The notes: generated from the sequence alone by a model not told the origin. A stretch of DNA of 64,000 nucleotides from a bacterium (GCA_018062085.1 JAGOSY010000010.1:108748-172747); one strand, 5' to 3'. Counted from the first letter of the stretch, positions 53,609 to 62,643 are shown. Made by a program: numbers and translations.

Positions 53609-55453
53609 TCAACCTTTCGCTACTTTAAACCAGAAACGTGCACCGCCACCAGGAGCCGCATCTACACCAATTTGCCCACCATGCATAGTGATAATTGACT
53701 GGCATATCGAAAGGCCTAGGCCAAATCCTGACTTTTGATCGCGCCCAGCGTCAGTCTGTTTGAAGCGTTCAAAGATTTCAGCTCGAGCAGACTCAGGCAC
53801 ACCAGGGCCCTGATCACTAACACTGACTAAAACATAGTGCTCAAGCTCTTCAGCCGCGATAGCAATAGCGCCACCAGCAGGCGAATAGCGAATGGCATTG
53901 GCGACTAAATTAGTCAGCACTTGCGTCAAATAATGAGCATCACAGGTAACGACAAGACCATGATCACGACCAGAAATTGCAATGCCCTTTTCTTCGCGCT
54001 GAGCCAAAGTAGAGCTTATAGCTGCACTGACTATCACTTGCAATGGTACCGCTTCTAATTTCAGCTCAATTGTGCCGGCTTCGAGCTTGTCGAGGTCAAG
54101 TAGTTTACCTACCATTTCCAGTAAGCGCTGAGTGTTGTCCTCAGCCATTTTTAACCGACTAGCTAGCTCATTACTTACCGGGCCATAACGTCCCAATCGC
54201 GAAAGCTGCAAGACACCACTAATAGTGGTAAGGGGCGTGCGTATATCATGGCTCACCATGGCATAGAAATCACGCTTTAATTTCTCGAGCTTATAGCGTT
54301 CGGTAACGTCAACAATTGTGGCGAGAATGCTGGTGCCGTCGGGGCCTTCGAAGTCAGTTGTGGCCACTTCAACAGCAATAATTTCTTGATCTGCTGAGAC
54401 TGCCTCCATTGCCACAGGATGGCTACCGGTACCGGTTCTAAGTTTCTCGAGCAACGAGTCGCCCTTGCTCGGCTTAGCAAAGAGCTTTTCAATTGACTTC
54501 TCGCTCAAAGCATCGTTCTGGTAACCGAACAGCTTTTCGACTGCGGGGTTCAGTGACTGAATTCGGCCCTGCTCATCGGTGACAACCAAAGCGGCTGGTA
54601 TGTTGTTAATCAAGCCTTCAAGCCGTTCTTTGCTATCTTTCAGCAAAGCATTCATGTACTTTTCTTTAGTGCGGGCATCGGTGAGGGCCTCGGCCATGGT
54701 GTGAAAGAAAGCATCAAGTTCGCCAATTTCATCGCGGCTACCCAGGGGCTCTAAAAGAGGCTTGTCTGCGGCAAAACGTCTAGTATTTTCCTTCACCAAA
54801 TTGAGCTTAGCAACAGTGCCACGCACAAAGACAATAGCCAGCAGCAATGCCACAATGGCATTGACCAAAACCGTAAAATCAGTCGCTTGCTGAACCTTCT
54901 GGCGATAAGACTCTTCGCGCCCACTGGCATCAGTCACTTTCGCTTGTTCTGAAAGCCCGAGGTCTTTAAGGGCAGTAAATAGCTCTTTAGCGACATCACG
55001 GAAGTGAATATTGCGCAGTAAATCATCAGAAATTGTTGCTACTTGATTGTGCTCATCAGGATTGAACTGCGACTCTTTGAGAGCCGCGATATAATCGCGC
55101 GAAAGAAAGCGCAGGCGATCGGCTTTCTCTTTGTCATGCTCTTTTTTCTCGATGATATCAGCCAGTTCATCATTTCCCTTGATCAGGTTCTCTTCGTACT
55201 TTTCAAAATAATGACGATTGGCCGACTGCCCATAGAGCTTAAATTGCATCAAAGATTGAAAGCCATAAAAACTGTATAGCAGAGTCTGGTTGACGCGATT
55301 GACGACTTCTCGACGGACATCAAGCTCCTGAGTCTGCCGTTGTAATTCAGCCAAATCGCTCTTGAGCTTGAGGTAAACGCCACCCTGTATAAGCAGAGGA
55401 AGCGCAACCATCAATATGCCTTTGTGTGCGAGTTTTAGTTGGGGGAATGGCAT
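53609..55453 (-). CDS. Membrane sensor histidine kinase, copy 2
   Basis: 614 residues with the same layout as the kinase at 49343: membrane helices at about 12-29 and 192-211, an extracytoplasmic sensor with S-L-M-Q-F-K-L-Y and S-Q-F-N-P-D-E-H-N-Q-V, HAMP-like linker, PAS (about 275-385), phosphoacceptor H402 (V-S-H-D-I-R-T-P-L) and an ATPase domain with N-L-V-A-N-A-I-R-Y-S and G-F-G-L-G-L-S-I-C. The shared sensor motifs show the two arose by duplication. A (CTG)4 run lies in the leader just before the ATG. Confidence 0.93.
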   Translation of the reverse strand: MPFPQLKLAHKGILMVALPLLIQGGVYLKLKSDLAELQRQTQELDVRREVVNRVNQTLLYSFYGFQSLMQFKLYGQSANRHYFEKYEENLIKGNDELADIIEKKEHDKEKADRLRFLSRDYIAALKESQFNPDEHNQVATISDDLLRNIHFRDVAKELFTALKDLGLSEQAKVTDASGREESYRQKVQQATDFTVLVNAIVALLLAIVFVRGTVAKLNLVKENTRRFAADKPLLEPLGSRDEIGELDAFFHTMAEALTDARTKEKYMNALLKDSKERLEGLINNIPAALVVTDEQGRIQSLNPAVEKLFGYQNDALSEKSIEKLFAKPSKGDSLLEKLRTGTGSHPVAMEAVSADQEIIAVEVATTDFEGPDGTSILATIVDVTERYKLEKLKRDFYAMVSHDIRTPLTTISGVLQLSRLGRYGPVSNELASRLKMAEDNTQRLLEMVGKLLDLDKLEAGTIELKLEAVPLQVIVSAAISSTLAQREEKGIAISGRDHGLVVTCDAHYLTQVLTNLVANAIRYSPAGGAIAIAAEELEHYVLVSVSDQGPGVPESARAEIFERFKQTDAGRDQKSGFGLGLSICQSIITMHGGQIGVDAAPGGGARFWFKVAKG

Positions 55454-55838
55454 CTAGGTATTACTGCTGCTGCTGCTGACGCAAAGCGTAGACCAATTAT
55501 AACCGCCCTATCAGTCAACTGAGTTACTTAACAATAGGACCCTGTTACCTCAGTTAGTTTACAAAGAGTCTTTGGCCCAAATATCCCGGCAAATTCATGG
55601 TGATTCTCCCAAATAAACTTTGTACAGGCTCTGCCGACCTATAGGTTGGTGGCATATCTCCATTTGCAATTCAATTCCTGAGGCCCCTGTCTAACCTCCC
55701 TAAAAGCCCAGCAAGCCTATTCTCAAGTTATTCAATCTTCCAACAGTGAAGGGCGGATGGAGCATAACTGCGCTCAAGTATGAGTGCGGTCTTTCTTTCA
55801 TTTTTAATCGCTCGGCAACGAGCATAAATCTAAAAACA
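55454..55838. other. Divergent intergenic region with palindromes
   Basis: 385 bases between the second kinase and the S1 gene. CCGACCTATAGGTTGG (55634-55649) is a 16-base palindrome with one mismatch, a possible operator. AACTGAG (55517-55523) and CTCAGTT (55549-55555) form a second inverted pair. A long upstream extension of the S1 frame (55746) is open but has no ribosome-binding site. Confidence 0.4.
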
Positions 55839-57047
55839 ATGTCAAACGCAAAATCAAAAACAGCAAAGAGAATCAAAAACGCTAACAAAAAATTGTTCGG
55901 TTATGATCGCCTGCTAACTATCGATCCTTTCTTCCTTGAAGAAAACGAACTGGAAAATGCTCGCATCGAGCACGAACAAATGAAAGCGTTGTTGAGCGGC
56001 AGCAATGTGCTTGCCACTCCCAGCCGCAAAGATTTTATTGAAGGTGAAGTCACCATCCAGACCAAGAAAGGTTGCTATGTGGCCATTGGTCAAAAATACG
56101 ACGCCTTTGTTCCGACGAGCGAAGTAGGTGACTTAACACTTGGCGAACGTGGCAACTTCTGGGTGATGTCGAATCAAACCAAAGAAGGCATGGTAACGCT
56201 TTCGCACGTGCAAGCACAAGCCTGGAAAAAGCTGAAAGAAATCAGCGAAAATGGCGACCATGTTGAAGCTCGGGTGTTTGCTGTGGCCATGGACCGTCGC
56301 AGCCAGAGAGTATCTGGTGTGCGTATCGTCTTTGAAGACGGGGGCTTGAAAGGTATTCGTGGATTTATCCCGAACACCGAATTGGCCATCGGCAGCGACC
56401 CACGCACCATGGTCGACTCAGTGATCACTGCCAAAGTGCAGGGCGCCGATCCTCATAAAGGAGGAGAATTCGGCTACGTTGTATTGAGCCAAAGAGATGC
56501 AGCCAAAGACGTCGCCAGCAAACACATTGCTAGCTTTGCTCCTGGTGACATCGTCTCTGCCACTGTGCTGAAGTTCATCAAAGCCTCTGCCAACGACAAA
56601 GACATGAGCGTGTTAGTAAACATCGGCAACGGCGTTACCGGTCTAATCTATCGCACCGAAGTAACTGGCTACCCTCGCAGCAAAGCCAATGACGTATTGA
56701 AAGTTGGTGACGAAATTGAAGTGGAAGTAACCAGGGTTCAACCTGAGTTGCAACGCATCTCTTTATCAATGAAAGCCTTAGGCAAAAAGCGCACACTCAG
56801 TGCTTTGGAACCAGGATTGGTTGTCGAAGGCGACATCGTTAACACTGCCAGTTACGGATTTTTCGTTCACATCGGTGGCGGCGTTGAAGGCCTGCTGCAC
56901 GTGAGCGACTTGGCCAACGAAGCCAGCGGTAAGAAAGAGTCATTTAAAATTGGCGACCGCACCCAGGTTGTAGTCTTGAGCATAGGCGAGAATGGTTCTC
57001 GCATCGCTCTTGGCCGCCGACAAGTTGTGGCAGCCGGTGGTAAATAA
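55839..57047 (+). CDS. Multi-S1-domain RNA-binding protein (ribosomal protein S1-like)
   Basis: 402 residues from the ATG at 55839. Four S1-type OB folds can be followed: about 60-125 (G-E-V-T-I-Q-T-K-K-G-C-Y-V-A-I), about 135-225 (R-G-F-I-P-N-T-E-L), about 230-315 (V-T-G-L-I-Y-R-T-E-V) and about 325-395 (N-T-A-S-Y-G-F-F-V-H-I, the canonical motif). The N-terminus is basic. The third and fourth domains are most like ribosomal protein S1. It may be a paralogue of the true S1 that assists translation or binds other RNA. No Shine-Dalgarno is seen, as is common for S1 genes of cyanobacterial relatives. A perfect terminator follows. Confidence 0.88.
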   Translation: MSNAKSKTAKRIKNANKKLFGYDRLLTIDPFFLEENELENARIEHEQMKALLSGSNVLATPSRKDFIEGEVTIQTKKGCYVAIGQKYDAFVPTSEVGDLTLGERGNFWVMSNQTKEGMVTLSHVQAQAWKKLKEISENGDHVEARVFAVAMDRRSQRVSGVRIVFEDGGLKGIRGFIPNTELAIGSDPRTMVDSVITAKVQGADPHKGGEFGYVVLSQRDAAKDVASKHIASFAPGDIVSATVLKFIKASANDKDMSVLVNIGNGVTGLIYRTEVTGYPRSKANDVLKVGDEIEVEVTRVQPELQRISLSMKALGKKRTLSALEPGLVVEGDIVNTASYGFFVHIGGGVEGLLHVSDLANEASGKKESFKIGDRTQVVVLSIGENGSRIALGRRQVVAAGGK

Positions 57048-57144
57048 CGGGAATCTCAATGGCATTGATTGCTTATCACCAATTGATTGCTTATCAGCCG
57101 TTGCCGCTTGTTCTAATCTATTGTTTTAATCTATTATTTAACCA

Positions 57145-57180
57145 GCGCCATCAGTTTTTCTGATGGCGCACAAACTTTTT
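57145..57180 (+). terminator. Terminator of the S1 gene
   Basis: GCGCCATCAG (57145-57154) and CTGATGGCGC (57160-57169) pair perfectly around TTTTT; then ACAAACTTTTT. It ends just before the next ATG at 57185, so its 3' part is also that gene's leader. Confidence 0.85.
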
Positions 57181-57184
57181 CACC

Positions 57185-57619
57185 ATGATTGCGCAAATTT
57201 CAAAGTACAGCGATGAGCAGATTTTGGCCGCAGCCAACTGCCTCATTACCGCTCACCAGGCTAATCGTCTGGCAGAAGCAGCCAAGCAAATGCTCCTGCT
57301 CTCAGCCGTGCTCACGCTTACGGTGTTAGCAGAAAGTGACTATGACAAGCTGGCAGCAGAAGTGTCACAGAACAACTTGAAAGAAACTGCAATAGAAAGA
57401 GAACTGGCTACAGCAGCCCAGTTCAAATCGGCAGAAGAACAGCAATTTAGTCGCCTCTTTCCGATTCAATTGACCGCACCATTCGCTTATGAGGGAACGT
57501 ACGGCCACCCGAACCTGGCTTTTTGCCAAGAATCGGCAATCGGCGAATCGGCGCTTCTGAGCCAATTGCAGTTGCTCTACGGCATACCTAGAACACCAAA
57601 CCAAACTCAAAACCAATGA
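57185..57619 (+). CDS. Hypothetical protein, first gene of a helical cluster
   Basis: 144 residues. The first 75 are helical (I-L-A-A-A-N-C-L-I-T-A-H-Q-A-N-R-L, then a hydrophobic L-L-L-S-A-V-L-T-L-T-V-L). The rest is mixed and ends in a Gln/Asn-rich tail. No family recognised. Its ATG lies five bases after the T run of the preceding terminator, so its own promoter must be within or before that terminator or depend on readthrough. Its stop overlaps the next ATG (ATGA). Confidence 0.6.
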   Translation: MIAQISKYSDEQILAAANCLITAHQANRLAEAAKQMLLLSAVLTLTVLAESDYDKLAAEVSQNNLKETAIERELATAAQFKSAEEQQFSRLFPIQLTAPFAYEGTYGHPNLAFCQESAIGESALLSQLQLLYGIPRTPNQTQNQ

Positions 57620-58482
57620 AAAGCAACATTGAAATTTCGCCAATACTCAATGTCTTGATGCGCTTCTCGATGAGCCAAGATGGCCTCGATGCATCCAGCG
57701 CGGAGTTACAGAAGCACTTCAAAAAGCTTCAGCCAACAGAGCGCTATGAACATCGCACAGTTGTTGTCATCAATGCCGGCCTAAAATGCCTTGACCAGCG
57801 CGACTGGCTGCAAATCAAAAGAGGCGAACTGAAGAGTGAAATATTTCACTTACTGCACGAAGCCGAGAACGAAAAAGATGAGCAGACAAGAAACGCACTG
57901 CTGGTCGAGACCCTGGCCAAAGTCAAAGTGCTTGGGCACTCTCAGCTTCTCAGCAGTGAACTGCACCAACGGGCCAGCGAATACCTCTTGCATGCTAATG
58001 CGCACATTCTGTCGAATTTTACCAAGTTAAGGTCAGCGTCGGGAACTGCGCCCACCGCAGACACCATCACTGGTAAAGAAGATCCAGCAGATGCAAGCAG
58101 CAATATTATGCTAGAAGAAGCGATGGCCGAGCAGCTAGAGGCATCGAGCAAAATCGTTGCCAAACTCAGCAAGGACCTTTCTGCCATTCACGATAGCGCT
58201 ACTGGCATCACCCGATACATAATCCAATCAGACCAGAGCTTCGAAGCGCAAGTGCACAGCAAAGCCCTAGCCGGAATAGTTGCCTTCAGCAAAGAAGCAG
58301 CAGAGCGCGCCACAAGCCTGTGCGACATTGCCAGCAATAGCTTCTATCACTTCAGCAACCGACAGCCAGCTGACGCGCTCACCAGCAAGCAATGGCTCAT
58401 TGCTTACTCACTGACTGCCGCCACCATTATCGGTGCCTGCAGAGCCATGGTAACCGACGCCCTTTTAGCCTTTCAACCTTAA
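57616..58482 (+). CDS. Hypothetical helical protein, paralogue of the next gene
   Basis: 288 residues, almost all helix. Central coiled region with A-M-A-E-Q-L-E-A-S-S-K-I-V-A-K-L. The C-terminus ends Q-W-L-I-A-Y-S-L-T-A-A-T-I-I-G-A-C, a pattern repeated at the end of the next gene (Q-W-Q-T-A-Q-A-T-A-A-G-I-I-G-G-L), which suggests homologous ends. No signal peptide; a C-terminal membrane-associating helix is possible. Coupled to the first gene (ATGA). Function unknown. Confidence 0.65.
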   Translation: MKSNIEISPILNVLMRFSMSQDGLDASSAELQKHFKKLQPTERYEHRTVVVINAGLKCLDQRDWLQIKRGELKSEIFHLLHEAENEKDEQTRNALLVETLAKVKVLGHSQLLSSELHQRASEYLLHANAHILSNFTKLRSASGTAPTADTITGKEDPADASSNIMLEEAMAEQLEASSKIVAKLSKDLSAIHDSATGITRYIIQSDQSFEAQVHSKALAGIVAFSKEAAERATSLCDIASNSFYHFSNRQPADALTSKQWLIAYSLTAATIIGACRAMVTDALLAFQP

Positions 58483-58535
58483 TTCAATCACCAGATGCTG
58501 GAGGCACATGCTTCCAGCGTCACAAATTTTTAGTC

Positions 58536-59330
58536 ATGAACGAAAGCAACGCCCTCAACCAGCTTAAGCTGTGTGAGACCACAAGCCGCTTGCGGCGCGA
58601 ACAATTTACTGAACTCGCAGTAGCCCTATTGGCCTATAGCTCTAGCCAGCAGGAACCGGTCAAAAGGGCAATCACATTTAGCAACACTGCCATGTTGCTA
58701 ATTCAAACTGCGCATCAGCTGGAAGATCTGATTGTTCGCGAAATCGACCAGGCCAAAAACAACATGAAAAAAATGCAAGAGCTACCAGATGCTGAGCAAT
58801 GGGAATATCGCATTGCCCATACCCTCGGTATGACCGAAGGTCTGAACAAGATTGGCTCGCTATTAAATCAAATGCGCGAGCACACGCAATCGGCTCTGCA
58901 TAAGGCCTCAATGCTGGCTTTAACAGCCGACGGCAAATCAGCACTCCCTGCTCACCAGCCTGGCCAGTCAGACAATCTGCACGCCATAGAAGAAGAGGCT
59001 AATACCAGGCAAAGCAAGCGATTAAAAGAAATTTGCCGCCTTGGCCTAACAATGGCCCAGGCATTTGCCAAAGATGCCCAAGAGCATGAAAACTCGCGAC
59101 CTCTTACCATTGCCTCGATTAGCTCAAACTCCTGCGACCTCACCACTTCTTCATTGCTAGTAGCCTTAGGCAACTTGGCCACTGAAATTCTCTCCAGCAA
59201 CGTAGTTGTCAAAGACGAAATCAAGGAACAATGGCAAACAGCACAGGCAACAGCCGCAGGAATCATCGGTGGTTTGATTGCCGAGCTTGTGCAGAAGAAC
59301 GAGCCCTGGCTAGCATTCAGCCTGAACTAG
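58536..59330 (+). CDS. Hypothetical helical protein
   Basis: I use the ATG at 58536; the frame is open to 58392 but overlaps the preceding gene. 264 residues, helical: R-R-E-Q-F-T-E-L-A-V-A-L-L-A-Y, Q-L-E-D-L-I-V-R-E-I-D-Q-A-K-N-N, then an S/T-rich loop and the C-terminal Q-W-Q-T-A-Q-A-T-A-A-G-I-I-G-G-L motif shared with the preceding gene, ending L-A-F-S-L-N. No family recognised. The gap of 53 bases and shared end motif argue that the three genes act together. A strong terminator follows. Confidence 0.65.
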   Translation: MNESNALNQLKLCETTSRLRREQFTELAVALLAYSSSQQEPVKRAITFSNTAMLLIQTAHQLEDLIVREIDQAKNNMKKMQELPDAEQWEYRIAHTLGMTEGLNKIGSLLNQMREHTQSALHKASMLALTADGKSALPAHQPGQSDNLHAIEEEANTRQSKRLKEICRLGLTMAQAFAKDAQEHENSRPLTIASISSNSCDLTTSSLLVALGNLATEILSSNVVVKDEIKEQWQTAQATAAGIIGGLIAELVQKNEPWLAFSLN

Positions 59331-59357
59331 CTACTAGTCTGTCCTTGAAATGTAGTA

Positions 59358-59411
59358 GGAGGAATTGATTGCGGTTAAAAACCGGCTAAATCAATTCCTC
59401 CGCTAAATTTT
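59358..59411 (+). terminator. Strong terminator of the helical three-gene cluster
   Basis: GGAGGAATTGATT (59358-59370) pairs with AATCAATTCCTCC (59389-59401), with an inner CGGTT-AAAA-ACCG. ATTTTTGG follows. Confidence 0.8.
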
Positions 59412-59926
59412 TGGCGCCGCATCTACTCATTCTTATAGTTATTAAACGGTCGCAGCAAGACCGAAGTATTGCAATTCACGCCACCCGTGCACAGCCCGGT
59501 ACAACCGCTCTCGCCAGGCCAGTTGTGATTAAATGCCGCGCCAGTGACCCTTTTAGCCTTGAGCAGAACCCTTTGCAGTGATACGGTTCTAAGAAATGCA
59601 CATTACATCTCAATTCAAGAAGAAGCCCAAATAACCCTTTACAGATACCCACTAGCTGCAACTGCCACCTTGCTTAGACAAGCTGCAGAACAATCTCAAA
59701 AATTAGCACCCCTTTTTACCATTGACGCTAACTTCACTAGCCCTCTTAGTACCGTTATTGCCACAATCCTGTCTTTAATGAAGGTCAGCAAGAGCTACAG
59801 GCCGTCGCGATGAATCTGAACATGAACAGAGCAGCATAATCCAGCTGCCCTATTTCGTTTTGCATAGAAATTTTCGGCGGCGCCGCCCTTGCTTATGGGT
59901 TGGACGGTGCAGCGGGGAGGTTATTT
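59412..59926. other. Gene-poor stretch with one doubtful ORF and a palindrome
   Basis: About 515 bases. A GTG-started frame, 59544-59813 (89 residues), lacks a ribosome-binding site and matches nothing I know; I consider it doubtful. GGCGGCGCCGCC (59876-59887) is a perfect 12-base palindrome 40 bases before the peptidase start and could be an operator. Otherwise I see nothing. Confidence 0.4.
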
Positions 59927-61075
59927 ATGATCGATCAAGATCAAACTGATGCTCCGAGCTGCCTAGTCCAGGATAGCCTCAGGAGAGACTACAGTCCCTT
60001 TTCATTCCCTCGCCTTTGGAGCTTACTGTTCAAAGGCGCTTTACTTTTACCCCTTCTGCTGCGCAGGAGCTTGTACCAAATTCTATACAGACAGGCCTGG
60101 GAATTTGCCTCGGAGCAATTCTTTGATGCTACGCGACAGACCAATTGGGAGCAATGGCAAGACAAGTTTCGCGGTCAGATCTCAAACGAACGAGATCTCA
60201 ATGACCGTATCGGCGACATGCTTGCCTCATTAAATGACCCATACACAAGGCTGCACGGACGCCAGGAGGTCAAGCTTAGACAGGCCAGTCACTTCATACC
60301 AGCAGTGCAATCTCGGCTTTTAGAGAGTGGCATTGGTTATCTCAAGCTCAAGCATTTTCAGACAACAACAACAACAACAACAGGTTTGGCAGACCAAGTC
60401 ACTGAACATCTGACCAAGCTCTGGCAGGCCAAAGCTCTGATTCTGGATCTGCGCCAGAACCCTGGTGGCAGTTTGATGGAAGCCGTGGAAGTGGCTTCCT
60501 TGTTTTTGAGAGAGGGCAAAATCGTCAGTATGAAAGTGCGCTCCGGCGGCAGCTCCGCTTCGCCGCACTTTATCAACTGTTCCTACTCGCTTACACCAAC
60601 TCATCTGAGCATGGAGACAACCTGTAACTGTCAGCCATCCCCTCAAAGAATTAGCATTGCCAGTCGTAAGCGCTACATGGCGAACAATCGCCCCGTTGTC
60701 GTACTGGCAGACCATGACTCGGCATCATCGGCCGAACTAGTGATTGGTGCTCTCAAAGACAATGGTGCGGCGACAATTCTTGGCACCCGCAGCTACGGCA
60801 AGGGAATAGGCCAAGATTTGCTGTCTTTGTGGAACGACGCACAGTTGCGTCTGACGACCTTTCAGTTTTACACACCTACTGGATTGTGGCCGGGAGATGG
60901 CAGCGGTGCAGCCAATCAAGGCATCATCCCTGATATCACCGTGGAGTCCACCCTAGAGTCGGGTGACAGTAATGACAAACAGCTTCAAGCAGCAATTAAG
61001 AGGCTAAACCGCAGCAGCGATCGCTATATCGACGCGGCAGTAGCATCTCTGAGCAGGACGCTCAGAGGGAGATGA
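59927..61075 (+). CDS. S41-family C-terminal processing peptidase without PDZ domain
   Basis: I use the ATG at 59927, with GGGAGG six bases upstream; 382 residues. A hydrophobic segment at about 33-48 may anchor it. The CTP pattern begins with N-D-P-Y-T-R (103-108), but the PDZ domain of about 90 residues usually inserted there is missing; G-I-G-Y-L-K-L-K-H-F follows 25 residues later. The catalytic core has I-L-D-L-R-Q-N-P-G-G-S, the nucleophile S267 in H-D-S-A-S-S-A-E-L and the general base K292 in T-R-S-Y-G-K-G, 25 residues apart as in Prc and D1 proteases. An (ACA)7 run encodes seven threonines at about 145-151. Confidence 0.85.
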   Translation: MIDQDQTDAPSCLVQDSLRRDYSPFSFPRLWSLLFKGALLLPLLLRRSLYQILYRQAWEFASEQFFDATRQTNWEQWQDKFRGQISNERDLNDRIGDMLASLNDPYTRLHGRQEVKLRQASHFIPAVQSRLLESGIGYLKLKHFQTTTTTTTGLADQVTEHLTKLWQAKALILDLRQNPGGSLMEAVEVASLFLREGKIVSMKVRSGGSSASPHFINCSYSLTPTHLSMETTCNCQPSPQRISIASRKRYMANNRPVVVLADHDSASSAELVIGALKDNGAATILGTRSYGKGIGQDLLSLWNDAQLRLTTFQFYTPTGLWPGDGSGAANQGIIPDITVESTLESGDSNDKQLQAAIKRLNRSSDRYIDAAVASLSRTLRGR

Positions 61076-61136
61076 AGGCGAAGTGCCGCCCGAGCGGACA
61101 CCAGCTCACATAATTATTCTTGATTGGAGGTGTGAA

Positions 61137-61706
61137 ATGTTCAATCAAATCGAAAGAGATCTCTTTCAGCGTAGATTCGATCTCGTATTCGCCTGCGATC
61201 AACAGCGCGGTATCGGTAAAACCAACAGTATTCCCTGGCACCTGAAGGCCGAGATCAGTCATTTTAGGAAACTGACCAGCTGTACATCAGAATCTGCCTT
61301 GCAAAACGCTGTGATCATGGGAAGGCGCACATGGGAATCGTTGCCTGAAAAGTACCGCCCCTTGCCGAACCGGCACAATATCGTATTGACGCGCAACACA
61401 AACTACCAGCTGCCAGCGACAGTATCTCGTTTCTCCAATCTGGATCACGCCCTCTCGTATCTGGCCAAAGCAGCAGTCGAAAGAGTTTTTGTGATTGGCG
61501 GAGCAGACGTCTTTGCGCAGGCCATTGGCCATAAAAACTGCGGCTTGCTCTATTTAACAGAGATCATGCAAAATTTCGACTGTGACACGTTCTTACCTGA
61601 CTTTAGTAAGGCCTTTACTCTGCAGGAATGCTCAGAGAAGCAAAGCGAAGGTAGCGTCGACTATTACTACAAAGTCTACGCGCCAAAACAAGAAACGATC
61701 TCATGA
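61137..61706 (+). CDS. folA: Dihydrofolate reductase
   Basis: I use the ATG at 61137, with GGAGG seven bases upstream; 189 residues. DHFR motifs: A-C-D-Q-Q-R-G-I-G-K, I-P-W-H-L-K-A-E-I-S-H-F with the catalytic acid E39 (Glu as in vertebrate-type enzymes rather than the Asp of E. coli), V-I-M-G-R-R-T-W-E-S-L-P for NADPH, N-I-V-L-T-R-N and V-F-V-I-G-G-A-D-V-F. It reduces dihydrofolate to tetrahydrofolate. Thymidylate synthase, its usual neighbour, is not adjacent. The small ORF at 61703 begins within its stop codon. Confidence 0.95.
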   Translation: MFNQIERDLFQRRFDLVFACDQQRGIGKTNSIPWHLKAEISHFRKLTSCTSESALQNAVIMGRRTWESLPEKYRPLPNRHNIVLTRNTNYQLPATVSRFSNLDHALSYLAKAAVERVFVIGGADVFAQAIGHKNCGLLYLTEIMQNFDCDTFLPDFSKAFTLQECSEKQSEGSVDYYYKVYAPKQETIS

Positions 61707-61912
61707 AGGTTGCATCTCGGCAGAAAAGTCGCCCAGTCGATTTCGTCAAGCGCGGCCGTGAAAAACAAGAACCCTGGGGCGGAGAGGAATGTCAATCTCC
61801 GTCCCATTGTTTATTGGACCAAAAACGACGTCACCACCAGTGGTGGCCCAGCTCTTTCAGCCCCGGAGACTATTTTCCGAGACTGAAAGAGGCGGGCAAA
61901 TTCGTTGCCTAA
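61703..61912 (+). CDS. Doubtful small ORF after folA
   Basis: 69 residues beginning at an ATGA overlap with folA. Composition is unusual (R, K, W, P-rich: H-Q-W-W-P-S-S-F-S-P), with no recognisable domain. The overlap is the only argument for it being translated. Confidence 0.3.
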   Translation: MKVASRQKSRPVDFVKRGREKQEPWGGEECQSPSHCLLDQKRRHHQWWPSSFSPGDYFPRLKEAGKFVA

Positions 61913-61984
61913 CTGAAACTAAATCAACCCAAAGAGTACAACCGAGAAGCGCGGCTGTTTCCAAAGCATAGGCATCCAGTGTTT

Positions 61985-62134
61985 ATGTCGCGCCAATCTT
62001 CTATGACTCGCTCCGCCAGCTTCATGGCCGCCTTCCTCAAGGAGACCGGCTGGACCTGGCCTGATGCCGTAGAAGAAGCGAAGACAAGCCGTCGCCGCCG
62101 ACACCCGAAACCAATCAGCTTTCGCAGAGCCTGA
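61985..62134 (+). CDS. Small basic ORF
   Basis: 49 residues ending in a basic tail (S-R-R-R-R-H-P-K-P). The start lacks a ribosome-binding site. Fits a small regulatory or nucleic-acid-binding peptide, but nothing else supports it. The stretch from 61707 to 62216 holds no other feature I can support. Confidence 0.35.
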   Translation: MSRQSSMTRSASFMAAFLKETGWTWPDAVEEAKTSRRRRHPKPISFRRA

Positions 62135-62216
62135 GAACTACAAACAATCTGCTAGACCATATCGGCTAAATCTAGCGCTCTGCAAAAGCTATAACAAAAA
62201 AACGGAGATTAACACC

Positions 62217-62504
<288 letters not shown>

Positions 62505-62510
62505 TGCTCT

Positions 62511-62563
62511 GTGCCGGAAGGCACATGGTCAGTACTGCCGACGTAAAAATCGGCAGTACTGAC
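62511..62563 (+). terminator. Tandem hairpins after the Cys/Gly-repeat gene
   Basis: GTGCC-GGAA-GGCAC (62511-62524) with a GNRA loop, then GTCAGTACTGCCGA (62528-62541) pairing perfectly with 62550-62563. No T run follows. Likely a terminator or mRNA-stabilising structure. Confidence 0.7.
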
Positions 62564-62604
62564 ACACCTAAAACAGGAGACTAAAAAAGAAGCAAACAAA
62601 CAAC

Positions 62605-62632
62605 TTCGGGGACGCTCACAGCGCCCCCGGAA
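62605..62632 (+). promoter_or_regulatory. Leader hairpin directly before the ribosome-binding site
   Basis: TTCGGGG and GCG/CGC segments pair with CCCCGGAA across 62605-62632, ending two bases before the GGAGG that serves the hydrolase ATG at 62644. Such placement can modulate translation, or the stem may belong to the upstream terminator set. Confidence 0.35.
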
Positions 62633-62643
62633 TGGAGGCTGTC

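Noticed and set aside
55454..55838. tRNA or riboswitch in the gap before the S1 gene
   Set aside because: The palindromes do not form a cloverleaf and match no riboswitch pattern I know.
59544..59813. 89-residue ORF as a confident gene
   Set aside because: GTG start without ribosome-binding site and no recognisable pattern; only mentioned within the intergenic entry.
60362..60382. Possible CRISPR or tandem array from ACA repeats
   Set aside because: A simple trinucleotide run inside a coding frame; no spaced repeats of CRISPR type anywhere in the window.
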